This document shows positions 42,627 to 51,834 of a DNA stretch of 64,000 nt, piece after piece. The notes beneath the pieces were generated by a model. It ran no database searches, was not told the DNA's origin, and worked only from the letters and a program-made list of their open reading frames with translations. The position numbers and the translations under genes were made by a program. This DNA comes from DATJIG01 sp050260515 (lineage in GTDB: Bacteria; Pseudomonadota; Alphaproteobacteria; SMXQ01): contig JBLNCI010000009.1 in NCBI GenBank assembly GCA_050260515.1, positions 62,001-126,000 of the forward strand, given 5' to 3'. Position 1 is the stretch's first letter; every line of letters starts with the position of its first letter.

Positions 42627-45600
42627 ATGAATCCGTCCCGCCTCTTCGTCCTGCGGCCGGTCGCGACCTCGCTCCTGATGATCGCGATCCTGCTCGTGGG
42701 CGTCGTCGCGTACCGGTTCCTGCCGCTCGCGGCGCTGCCGCAGGTCGACTATCCCACGATCCAGGTCCAGACGTTCTATCCCGGCGCCAGTCCCGACATC
42801 ATGACGTCGTCGGTGACGGCGCCGCTCGAGCGTCAGCTTGGGCAGATGCCGAACCTGACGCAGATGACATCGTCGAGCTCGGCGGGGGCATCGGTCATCA
42901 CGCTGCAGTTCGGGCTCGCGATCAGCCTCGACATCGCCGAGCAGGAGGTGCAGGCCGCGATCAACGCGGCGGGCAACCTGCTGCCGTCCGACCTGCCGGC
43001 GCCGCCGATCTACGCCAAGGTCAATCCCGCGGACGCGCCGATCCTGACGCTCGCGCTCACGTCGAAGACCCTGCCGCTCACCGAGGTGCAGGATCTCGCC
43101 AACACGCGGCTCGCCCAGAAGATCTCCCAGCTTCCCGGCGTCGGCCTGGTCAGCCTGGTGGGCGGGCAACGCCCGGCGATGCGCGTCCAGGCCAATCCGC
43201 GGGCGCTCGCCGCCTACGGGCTCAACATCGACGATCTGCGGACCACCATCGCCAACGCCAACGTCAACACGCCCAAGGGCAACTTCGACGGCCCGACCCG
43301 CGCGTACACGATCAACGCCAACGACCAACTCCAGAGCCCCGATGCGTACCGCAACCTCGTGATCGCGTACCGCAACGGCGCCCCGGTGCGACTCGCCGAC
43401 GTCGCCCAGGTCGTCGAGGGCTCCGAGAACAACCGCCTCGCGGCGTGGATGAACACCACGCCCGCGGTCATCCTGAACGTGCAGCGTCAGCCCGGCGCCA
43501 ACGTCATCGAGGTCGTCAACGGCATCAAGGACCTGCTGCCGCAGTTACGCTCGTCGCTGCCGGCGGCGATCGACGTCGCGGTGCTGACCGACCGCACGAC
43601 GACGATCCGCGCCTCGGTGCGCGACGTCGAGATCGAGCTGGTGCTGGCGGTCGTGCTGGTCGTCTTCGTCATCTTCCTGTTCCTGCGGACCGTTCGCGCG
43701 ACCATCATCCCGAGCCTCTCGGTGCCGCTCTCGATCGTCGGCACGTTCGCCGCGATGTACCTGATGGGGTTCAGCCTCAACAACCTGTCGCTGATGGCGC
43801 TCACCATCGCCACGGGCTTCGTCGTCGACGATGCCATCGTGATGATCGAGAACATCGCCCGCTACGTCGAGCGCGGCGACCCGCCGCTCAAGGCGGCGCT
43901 CGAGGGCTCGCGGCAGATCGGCTTCACCATCGTGTCTCTGACGGTCTCGCTGATCGCCGTGCTGATCCCGCTCCTGTTCATGGGCGACGTCGTCGGCCGG
44001 CTGTTCCGTGAGTTCGCGGTGACGCTCGCCGTCACCATCCTGATCTCCGCGGTCGTGTCGCTGACGCTGGTGCCGATGCTCGCGGCCCGGCTGCTGCGGC
44101 GCGGCGACGAGGAGCGCGAGGGGCGCTTCGAGCGCTGGAGCCGCGTCACCTTCGACGGACTCACCGCGCGCTACGATCGCGCGCTCAACTGGGTCCTGGA
44201 CCGGCAGGTTCCGACCCTGATCGTCACGCTCGCGACTCTCGCGCTGACCGCGATCCTCTACGTCGTGATTCCGAAGGGCTTCTTTCCGGTGCAGGACACC
44301 GGCCTCGTCCAGGGCATCACCGAAGCCTCGCAAACGGTGTCCTACGGGGCGATGGCCGAGCGGCAGCGGGCGATCGCCGACGTCCTCCTCAAAGATCCAG
44401 ACGTGGAAAGCCTGTCGTCGTACATCGGCGTCGACGGCCAGAACGTCACGCTGAACTCCGGGCGTCTGCTCATCAATCTCGTTCCGCACGGCCAGCGCAG
44501 CGGCTCCATCACCGACACCATCCGTCGGCTCCAGACGGCCGCGAATTCGGTGCCCGGGATATCGCTCTACCTGCAGCCGGTGCAGGACCTCACGGTCGAC
44601 GCCACCGTGAGCCGGACCCAGTACCGCTTCACGCTGGAGGCGGCCGATCCGGACCTGCTCTCGGAATGGGTTCCGAAGCTCATCGAGCGCCTTGGCAACG
44701 AGCCCGCGCTCGCCGACATCGCCAGCAACCTGCAGGACCAGGGCCTTGCCGCCTACGTCACCGTCGACCGCGACACCGCGGCCCGTCTCGGCATCTCGGC
44801 GGCGGCCGTCGACAACGCGCTCTACGACGCGTTCGGGCAGCGGATCATCTCGACCATCTTCACCCAGTCGAACCAGTATCGCGTCATCCTCGAGGTCGAT
44901 CCCGAGCTGCAGACATCGCTCCAGGCGCTCGGCGCGATCTACCTGCCGTCTTCGGCGCCCGGCGGCGGACAGGTGCCGCTGACGGCGATCGCGCGCATCG
45001 AGGAGCGCACGGCGCCGCTCCAGATCAACCACATCGACCAGTTCCCCGCGGCGACGGTGTCGTTCAACCTCGCCCGCGGCGCGTCGCTCGGCTCGGGCGT
45101 CGCGGCGGTGCAGCGGGCCCAGCGGGAGATCGGCCTGCCCGCCAGCATCGTCACGACCTTCGAGGGCGCCGCGCTGGCATTCCAGGCGTCGCTCGCCAAC
45201 GAGCTGCTGCTGATCCTCGCCGCCATCGTCACCGTGTATATCGTGTTGGGCGTGCTCTACGAGAGCTTCGTCCACCCCGTGACGATCCTGTCGACGCTGC
45301 CGTCGGCGGGCATCGGCGCGCTGCTCGCGCTGATCGTCGCCGGCCACGACCTCACCATCATCGCGATCATCGGCATCATCCTGCTGATCGGCATCGTCAA
45401 GAAGAACGCGATCATGATGATCGACTTCGCGCTTGATGCCGAGCGGACCGAGGGCAAGAGCCCGCGCGAGGCGATCCATCAGGCGTGCCTGTTGCGCCTG
45501 CGGCCGATCCTGATGACGACGATGGCGGCACTATTGGGGGCCGTGCCGCTCATGCTCGGCACCGGCACCGGTTCCGAGCTGCGGCACCCCCTCGGCATCT

Positions 45601-45749
45601 CGATCGTCGGCGGCCTCATCGTCAGTCAGGCGCTGACGCTGTTCACGACCCCGGTGATCTACCTCTGGTTCGACCGTCTCGCCGTCCGCATCGGCATCCC
45701 GATCTCCCACGGCGTCACCGACGAGGACGAGGGGAGGGCCGCGCCGTGA
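42627..45749 (+). CDS. RND multidrug efflux transporter, MdtB-like
   Basis: This 1040-residue protein is the full length for an HAE1-type RND pump with 12 membrane helices and two large periplasmic loops. TM4 carries the proton-relay aspartates in ATGFVVDDAIVMIENI; IGIVKKNAIMMIDFALDAER marks the second half. Two non-identical pumps in tandem are typical of MdtBC, which work as a heterotrimer and export detergents, bile salts or flavonoid-type compounds. Substrates here are unknown; the neighbouring catabolic genes make toxic aromatics plausible. Confidence 0.92.
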   Translation: MNPSRLFVLRPVATSLLMIAILLVGVVAYRFLPLAALPQVDYPTIQVQTFYPGASPDIMTSSVTAPLERQLGQMPNLTQMTSSSSAGASVITLQFGLAISLDIAEQEVQAAINAAGNLLPSDLPAPPIYAKVNPADAPILTLALTSKTLPLTEVQDLANTRLAQKISQLPGVGLVSLVGGQRPAMRVQANPRALAAYGLNIDDLRTTIANANVNTPKGNFDGPTRAYTINANDQLQSPDAYRNLVIAYRNGAPVRLADVAQVVEGSENNRLAAWMNTTPAVILNVQRQPGANVIEVVNGIKDLLPQLRSSLPAAIDVAVLTDRTTTIRASVRDVEIELVLAVVLVVFVIFLFLRTVRATIIPSLSVPLSIVGTFAAMYLMGFSLNNLSLMALTIATGFVVDDAIVMIENIARYVERGDPPLKAALEGSRQIGFTIVSLTVSLIAVLIPLLFMGDVVGRLFREFAVTLAVTILISAVVSLTLVPMLAARLLRRGDEEREGRFERWSRVTFDGLTARYDRALNWVLDRQVPTLIVTLATLALTAILYVVIPKGFFPVQDTGLVQGITEASQTVSYGAMAERQRAIADVLLKDPDVESLSSYIGVDGQNVTLNSGRLLINLVPHGQRSGSITDTIRRLQTAANSVPGISLYLQPVQDLTVDATVSRTQYRFTLEAADPDLLSEWVPKLIERLGNEPALADIASNLQDQGLAAYVTVDRDTAARLGISAAAVDNALYDAFGQRIISTIFTQSNQYRVILEVDPELQTSLQALGAIYLPSSAPGGGQVPLTAIARIEERTAPLQINHIDQFPAATVSFNLARGASLGSGVAAVQRAQREIGLPASIVTTFEGAALAFQASLANELLLILAAIVTVYIVLGVLYESFVHPVTILSTLPSAGIGALLALIVAGHDLTIIAIIGIILLIGIVKKNAIMMIDFALDAERTEGKSPREAIHQACLLRLRPILMTTMAALLGAVPLMLGTGTGSELRHPLGISIVGGLIVSQALTLFTTPVIYLWFDRLAVRIGIPISHGVTDEDEGRAAP

Positions 45750-48700
45750 ACCTGTCCGCCGCCTTCATCCGCCGCCCAATCGCGACGATCCTGCTGACGT
45801 TCGGTCTCGCGCTGGCGGGTGCCGTCGCGTTCTTCCGGCTGCCGGTCGCGCCCTTGCCGAAGGTCGACTATCCGACGATCACCGTTCAGGCCCAGCTCCC
45901 CGGCGCGAGTCCGGAGGTGATGTCGACCAGCGTGGCCACGCCGCTCGAGCGCCACCTCGGCCAGATCGCCGACGTGAACGAGATGACCTCGTCGAGCTCG
46001 GTGGGGACGACGCGGATCACGCTCCAGTTCGGCCTCGACCGCGACATCAACGGCGCGGCGCGGGATGTACAGGCGGCGATCAACGCGGCGCGCGCCGATC
46101 TGCCGGCGAACCTGCGCAGCAATCCGACCTATCGCAAGGTCAACCCCGCCGACGCGCCGATCATGATCCTGGCGCTGACCTCGGACACCCTCGATCGCGG
46201 GCAGATCTACGACTCCGCGTCGACCGTCCTCGAGCAGCGCCTGTCGCAGGTCGAGGGCGTCGGTCAGGTCACGCTCAGCGGCTCGTCCCTGCCGGCGGTC
46301 CGCGTCGAGCTGAACCCGCAGGTTCTGTTCAAGTATCAGATCGGGCTGGAGAGCGTCCGCGCCGCGATCTCGGCGGCCAACGCCCACGCGCCCAAGGGCG
46401 CGATCGAGGAGGGCGACCGTCATTATCAGATCTACACCAACGATCAGGCGCGCACCGCCGCCGAGTACCGCGATCTGATCATCGCCTACCGCAACGGCGC
46501 GCCGGTGCGGCTCTCAGATGTCGCCGAGGTGGTCGATTCCGTCGAGAACCTGCGCAACGCCGGCCTCGCCAACGGCAAGCCGTCGGTGCTGGTGATCCTC
46601 AACCGCGAGCCCGGCGCCAACATCATCCAGACCGTCGACCGCGTCCGCGAGCTCCTGCCACAGCTCCGCGCCGCGATCCCGAGCGCCATCGACATCGACG
46701 TCGCGGTCGACCGGTCGACGACGATCCGCACGTCGCTGCGCGACGTCGAACGGACCCTGATCATCGCCGTCTGCCTCGTGATCGCGGTGGTGTTCCTGTT
46801 CCTCCGCAACGTCCGTGCCGCGCTGATTCCGAGCGTCGCCGTGCCGGTGTCGCTGCTCGGCACCTTCGGGTTCATGTACCTGCTCGGCTACAGCCTCGAC
46901 AACCTGTCGCTGATGGCGCTGACGATCGCGACGGGGTTCGTCGTCGACGACGCCATTGTCGTCGTCGAGAACGTGACTCGTCACATCGAGGCCGGCATGT
47001 CGCGGGTGCAGGCGGCGCTGCGCGGGGCGCGCGAGGTCGGATTCACGGTGCTGTCGATGAGCCTGTCGCTGATCGCGGTGTTCATCCCGATCCTGCTGAT
47101 GGGCGGGATCATCGGCCGCCTGTTCCGCGAGTTCGCCGTCACGCTGGCGATCGCCATTCTGGTGTCGCTCGCCGTGTCGCTGACGACGACGCCGATGATG
47201 TGCGCGCAGGTGCTCCGGCCGCCGCGCGAGCGGCACCCGGACTCCTTCGCCGCGCGCAGCGAGCGCGCCTTCGGCGCCGTCGTCGAGCGCTACGGCCGGT
47301 CGCTGCAATGGGCGCTCTTGCACCCGCGCATCATCCTCGCGGCGCTGCTCGCGACGCTCGCGCTCAACGTCTACCTGTTCACGGTCATTCCGAAGGGGTT
47401 CTTCCCGCAGCAGGACACCGGCCGCTTCGTCGGCAGCATCTTCGGCGACCAGAGCATCTCGTTCCAGGCGATGCGCGGCAAGCTCGAGCAGTTCGTGTCG
47501 ATCGTGCAGAAGGATCCGGCGGTCGAGAGCGTCGCCGGCTTCACCGGCGGCGGGTCGACCAACTCCGGATTCGTCTTCGTGTCGCTGAAGCCGCTGTCGG
47601 AGCGCAAGGAGTCGGTCGAGCGCACGCTCGCGCGGCTGCGCCGCGAAGTCGCGGTGGTGCCCGGCGCCAGCATGTTCTTCCAGGCGGTGCAGGACGTGCG
47701 CGTCGGCGGCCGTCAGGCGAGCTCGGCGTACCAGTACACGCTGCAGACCGACAACACCGCCGACCTGTTCGCGTGGTCGCCGAAGATCGCCGACACGCTC
47801 AAGACGCTGCCGGAGCTGGTCGACGTCGACTCCGACCAGCAGCGCGGCGGCCTGCAGATGGACGTGAAGATCGATCGCGAGACCGCGGCCCGTCTCGGCG
47901 TCACCACGAGCCAGATCACCAACGTGCTGTACGACGCCTTCGGCCAGCGCCAGGTGTCGACGATCTACAACCCGCTCAACCAGTATCACGTCGTGATGGA
48001 GGTCGCGCCCGAGTACTGGCAGAGCCCCGATACGCTCAAGCAGCTCTACGTCAGCACCACCGGCGGCGCGCTCAGCGGCACCCAGGCGACCAGCGCGATC
48101 GTCGGCGGCACGGCCGCTCAAGGCGCGACGAACAGCGCGGCGCAGGACGCGGTGCGCAACGCGCGGACCAACGCGATCGCCGCCACCGGGCGCGGCGGCA
48201 CCTCGACCGGCGCCGCCGTCAGCACCCAGCCGGAGACGATGATCCCGCTCGCCGCCTTCACCTCGTATGCCCCGGGCACCACGCCGCTGTCGGTCCGCCA
48301 TCAAGGGCCGTTCGTGGCGACGACGATCTCGTTCGATCTCGCGCCGGGCGTATCGCTGAGCCGTGCCGTCGAGGCGATCAATCTCGCCATGAACCGGCTC
48401 GGGGTCCCGAGCACCATCCACGGCAGCTTCCAGGGCACCGCGCGCGCGTTCCAGCAGTCGCTCTCGAGCCAGCCGGTCCTGATCGTCGCCGCGCTGATCG
48501 CCGTCTACGTCGTGCTCGGCATCCTCTACGAGAGCATCGTCCACCCGATCACGATTCTGTCGACGCTGCCGTCGGCGGGCGTGGGCGCGGTGCTCGCGCT
48601 GATGATCGCGGGCATGGACTTCACCATCATCGCGCTGATCGGGGTCATTCTGCTGATCGGCATCGTCAAGAAGAACGCGATCATGATGATCGACTTCGCG

Positions 48701-49009
48701 CTCGACGCCGAGCGCACCGAGGGCCTCACGTCGCGCGACGCGATCTACAAGGCATCGCTCCTGCGCCTGCGGCCGATCCTGATGACGACAATGGCGGCCC
48801 TGTTCGGTGCGGTGCCGCTGGTCCTGAGCTTCGGCGAGGGCAGCGAGTTGCGTCATCCGCTCGGCGTCGCCATCATCGGCGGGCTTCTCCTGAGCCAGGT
48901 GCTGACGCTGTACACGACGCCGGTGATCTATCTCTATCTCGACCGCTTCCGGCTGCGCGCGCGGGAATCCTGGCGTCGCGAGCATCCCGGGCTGGCTCCG
49001 GCGGAATGA
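45746..49009 (+). CDS. RND multidrug efflux transporter, MdtC-like, with periplasmic insertion
   Basis: This 1087-residue protein has a GTG start overlapping the previous stop (GTGA). It has the same RND landmarks as the first pump: ATGFVVDDAIVVVENV in TM4 and IGIVKKNAIMMIDFALDAER. It is about 47 residues longer because of a Gly/Ala/Thr-rich insertion at about 772-832 (from TTGGALSGTQ to AAVSTQPETM) in the C-terminal periplasmic loop. With 42627-45749 it should form the hetero-oligomeric pump. Confidence 0.92.
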   Translation: MNLSAAFIRRPIATILLTFGLALAGAVAFFRLPVAPLPKVDYPTITVQAQLPGASPEVMSTSVATPLERHLGQIADVNEMTSSSSVGTTRITLQFGLDRDINGAARDVQAAINAARADLPANLRSNPTYRKVNPADAPIMILALTSDTLDRGQIYDSASTVLEQRLSQVEGVGQVTLSGSSLPAVRVELNPQVLFKYQIGLESVRAAISAANAHAPKGAIEEGDRHYQIYTNDQARTAAEYRDLIIAYRNGAPVRLSDVAEVVDSVENLRNAGLANGKPSVLVILNREPGANIIQTVDRVRELLPQLRAAIPSAIDIDVAVDRSTTIRTSLRDVERTLIIAVCLVIAVVFLFLRNVRAALIPSVAVPVSLLGTFGFMYLLGYSLDNLSLMALTIATGFVVDDAIVVVENVTRHIEAGMSRVQAALRGAREVGFTVLSMSLSLIAVFIPILLMGGIIGRLFREFAVTLAIAILVSLAVSLTTTPMMCAQVLRPPRERHPDSFAARSERAFGAVVERYGRSLQWALLHPRIILAALLATLALNVYLFTVIPKGFFPQQDTGRFVGSIFGDQSISFQAMRGKLEQFVSIVQKDPAVESVAGFTGGGSTNSGFVFVSLKPLSERKESVERTLARLRREVAVVPGASMFFQAVQDVRVGGRQASSAYQYTLQTDNTADLFAWSPKIADTLKTLPELVDVDSDQQRGGLQMDVKIDRETAARLGVTTSQITNVLYDAFGQRQVSTIYNPLNQYHVVMEVAPEYWQSPDTLKQLYVSTTGGALSGTQATSAIVGGTAAQGATNSAAQDAVRNARTNAIAATGRGGTSTGAAVSTQPETMIPLAAFTSYAPGTTPLSVRHQGPFVATTISFDLAPGVSLSRAVEAINLAMNRLGVPSTIHGSFQGTARAFQQSLSSQPVLIVAALIAVYVVLGILYESIVHPITILSTLPSAGVGAVLALMIAGMDFTIIALIGVILLIGIVKKNAIMMIDFALDAERTEGLTSRDAIYKASLLRLRPILMTTMAALFGAVPLVLSFGEGSELRHPLGVAIIGGLLLSQVLTLYTTPVIYLYLDRFRLRARESWRREHPGLAPAE

Positions 49010-50448
49010 CGATGTCCCTGCTGCCGCGACTCTCTCTCGTGCTCGCCGCCGTCACCCTCGCCGGCTGCACCGTCGGTCCCGACTACCGCCGTCCGGCGGC
49101 GCCGGTGCCGGCCGCCTACAAGGAGCTCGACGGCTGGAAGGTCGCGCAGCCGCGTACTGCGGCGAGCAACGCCCCATGGTGGTCGGTGTACGGCGATCCC
49201 GTCCTCGACCAGCTCGAGCAGCAGGTCGAGGTCAACAACGAGAACCTCAAGGCGGCGGAGGCGGCGTTCCGCCAGGCATCCGCGGTGGTCGCCCAAACCC
49301 GGGCCGGCCTGTTCCCGGCGGTGACGCTCGACGCCAACGCGCAGCGCGCGCGCTCGACGTCCGGCGGCACCACGACGATTCCGCGGATCCGCAACAGCTT
49401 CGACACCTCGGCGGGGATTTCGAGCTGGGAGCTCGACCTGTGGGGCCGCATCCGTCGCGCCGTAGAAAGCGACGTGGCCGCGGCCCAGGCCAGCGCCGCC
49501 GACCTTGCCTCGGCGCGCCTGTCGAACCAGGGGCAGCTCGCGTCGGTCTACTTCCAGCTCCGCGTCGCCGACGAGGTGAAGCGGGTGCTGGACGCGACCG
49601 TCGAGGCGTTCCAGCGGTCGCTCGACATCACCCAGAACCGCTACAACGTCGGCGTCGCGGCGCGGGCCGACGTCGCCTCGGCGCAGGCGCAGCTCGAGAA
49701 CACGCGCTCGCAGGCGGTGGGCGTCGGCGTCCAGCGCGCCCAGCTCGAGCACGCGCTCGCGGCGCTGGTCGGCAAGGCGCCCGCCGATTTCACGCTGCCG
49801 CCGGCATCGCTGACCGCCGACGTGCCGGTCGCGCCGACCGGCCTTCCGTCCGAGCTCCTCGAGCGGCGTCCCGACGTCGCCTCGGCCGAGCGGCTGATGG
49901 CGTCGGCCAACGCCGATATCGGCGCCGCCGAAGCCGCGTACTTCCCGACGATCACGCTGAGCGCCTCGTTCGGATTCACCAGCAGCGCGGTCGACACGCT
50001 GTTCCGCGCCGCGCGCCGCACCTGGGCGCTCGGCGCCGGAGCGAGCGAGCCGCTGTTCGACGGCGGCCTGCGCGGCGCGCGGGTCGCCGAGGCCGAAGCC
50101 GTCTACGACCAGCGGGTTGCGCAATACCGGCAGGCGGTGCTGACCGCGTTCCAGCAGGTCGAGGACAACCTCGCCGCGCTCCGGGTTCTCGAGCAGCAGG
50201 CCGATGTCCAGGCCGGGGCGCTGCGCGCCGCCCAGGAAGCGGAGGCACTGACGCTCAACCAGTACCGGGCCGGAACGGTGGCCTACACCAACGTCATCAC
50301 CGCCCAGGCGACCGCGCTCCAGAGCCGCCAGACGGCGCTGAGCATTCTCCAGAGCCGGCTCGTCGCCAGCGTCGCGCTGATTCAGGCGCTGGGTGGGGGA
50401 TGGGACGTCCGGCAACTCCCGCCGGCCTCGACCCTGGGCGCCCGTTAA
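49006..50448 (+). CDS. outer-membrane efflux lipoprotein, OprM/NodT family
   Basis: This 480-residue protein starts at 49006 (ATGA overlap with the pump gene). A lipoprotein signal ends LAGC with the acylated Cys21, then TVGPDYRRP, the standard N-terminus of the family. Two long repeats form the alpha-barrel tunnel; ELDLWGRIRR and YFPTITLSASFGF are characteristic. It completes the tripartite efflux system. Confidence 0.93.
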   Translation: MTMSLLPRLSLVLAAVTLAGCTVGPDYRRPAAPVPAAYKELDGWKVAQPRTAASNAPWWSVYGDPVLDQLEQQVEVNNENLKAAEAAFRQASAVVAQTRAGLFPAVTLDANAQRARSTSGGTTTIPRIRNSFDTSAGISSWELDLWGRIRRAVESDVAAAQASAADLASARLSNQGQLASVYFQLRVADEVKRVLDATVEAFQRSLDITQNRYNVGVAARADVASAQAQLENTRSQAVGVGVQRAQLEHALAALVGKAPADFTLPPASLTADVPVAPTGLPSELLERRPDVASAERLMASANADIGAAEAAYFPTITLSASFGFTSSAVDTLFRAARRTWALGAGASEPLFDGGLRGARVAEAEAVYDQRVAQYRQAVLTAFQQVEDNLAALRVLEQQADVQAGALRAAQEAEALTLNQYRAGTVAYTNVITAQATALQSRQTALSILQSRLVASVALIQALGGGWDVRQLPPASTLGAR

Positions 50449-50546
50449 CCTCTTCGGCTGGGCCCGGGGCTCCGTTTCCCGTAACCTCGGAGGGGAACCT
50501 TCATGCCGCCGGGAACGCTTGCGGCCGTCCGCGACCTCAGGCTAAT

Positions 50547-50562
50547 CATTCGTATCCGAATG
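50547..50562. promoter_or_regulatory. perfect palindrome upstream of the Liv transporter operon
   Basis: CATTCGTATCCGAATG is a perfect 6-4-6 inverted repeat 41 nt before livK. The ATTCG/CGAAT half-site equals that of site 2 at 39944, but the spacer is 4 rather than 5, so it may belong to a related regulator. A transcription-factor site is inferred. Confidence 0.4.
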
Positions 50563-50603
50563 GATCCGATGAACGGGTCCGGCAGACGATCAGGGAGACT
50601 TCG

Positions 50604-51803
50604 ATGACCATTCCACGCCTCACGCTCGGCGTCGCGCTTGCCGCGCTCTCGGTCGCGCTGCTCGCCACGCCTGTCCACGCGCAGAACCCCTACGAGATCC
50701 ACGTCGTGCAGCCGCTGACCGGCGGCGGCTCGTTCCTCGGCAAGGCCGAGCAGCAGTCGCTGCAGCTCGCGGAGAAGGTCGCGAACGCAAGCGGCGGCAT
50801 CCAGGGCCGCCCGCTCAAGTTCGTGTTCCACGACGACCAGTCGAATCCGCAGACCGCGGTGCAGCTCGCCAACGAGGTGATCGCGACCAAGCCCGCCGTG
50901 ATGATCGGCTCGTCGCTCGTCGCCATGTGCAATGCGATCTCACCGCTCATGCAGGCGAACGGCCCGGTCCAGTACTGCCTGTCGCCCGGCATTCACCCGA
51001 ACCAGGGCAGCTACACGTTCACCTCGAGCACGTCGACGCATGATCTCGCGATCGCGCTGGTGCGGTACTTCCGCCTCAAGGGCTGGACCAAGATCGCGAC
51101 GATGACCTCGACCGACGCGAGCGGCCAGGACGCCGAGAACAATCTCAAGAACGTCGTCCAGATGCCCGAGAACAAGGACGTGAAGATCGTCCAGGCGGCG
51201 CACTTCAACACGACGGACGTCAGCGTCACCGCCCAGATCCAGAACATCAAGGCCGCCAACCCCGACGTGCTCATCGCCTGGAGCACGGGCACGCCGATCG
51301 CCACCATCTTCCGCGGCATCATCCAGGCCGGGCTCGACATCCCCGTCGCCACCACCGACGGCAACATGACCTACGCCCAGATGAACCAGTACAAGGACTT
51401 CCTGCCGCGGCAGCTCTACATCCCGGCGGCGCAGTGGGTCACCGGCTACAGCCCGGAGGTCCAGCTCCCCGAGGCGGAGAAGGCGAAGCAGAAGGAGTTC
51501 TTCGACGCCTTCAAGGCCGCCAACATCCAGCCCGACGTCGCTTCCGAGCTGGCGTGGGACCCGGCGATGATCCTGATCGACGCGCTGCGCAAGCTCGGGC
51601 CGAACGCGACCGCGGCCCAGGTTCGCGACTACATCTCCAAGCTCAAGGGCTTCGTCGGCGCGAACGGCACCTACGACTTCGTCAAGACGCCGCAGCGCGG
51701 CCTCGAGGTCGACAACGTCGTCGTCACCCGGTGGAGCCCCTCGCTCAACCACTGGGAAGTGATGAGCAAGCCGACCGGCATTCCGCTGGACGACAAGAAG
51801 TAG
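50604..51803 (+). CDS. livK: branched-chain amino-acid-type ABC transporter substrate-binding protein
   Basis: This 399-residue protein has a signal peptide ending TPVHAQN. The Peripla_BP_6 fold begins EIHVVQPLTGGGSFLGKAEQQSLQLAEKVANASGGIQGRPLKFVFHDDQSNPQ. Proteins of this group bind branched-chain amino acids, amides, or aromatic compounds in catabolic clusters; the substrate cannot be told. It is the first gene of a complete ABC transporter operon; the symbol denotes family, not proven specificity. Confidence 0.88.
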   Translation: MTIPRLTLGVALAALSVALLATPVHAQNPYEIHVVQPLTGGGSFLGKAEQQSLQLAEKVANASGGIQGRPLKFVFHDDQSNPQTAVQLANEVIATKPAVMIGSSLVAMCNAISPLMQANGPVQYCLSPGIHPNQGSYTFTSSTSTHDLAIALVRYFRLKGWTKIATMTSTDASGQDAENNLKNVVQMPENKDVKIVQAAHFNTTDVSVTAQIQNIKAANPDVLIAWSTGTPIATIFRGIIQAGLDIPVATTDGNMTYAQMNQYKDFLPRQLYIPAAQWVTGYSPEVQLPEAEKAKQKEFFDAFKAANIQPDVASELAWDPAMILIDALRKLGPNATAAQVRDYISKLKGFVGANGTYDFVKTPQRGLEVDNVVVTRWSPSLNHWEVMSKPTGIPLDDKK

Positions 51804-51834
51804 TCGGCGTCGAGCGTAGCAACGAGGCGGTGGC

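Noticed and set aside
40125..43328. 1067-codon open frame on the minus strand
   Set aside because: It is antisense to the bicupin, MdtA-like and MdtB-like genes and shows only low-complexity Arg/Asp/Gly composition.
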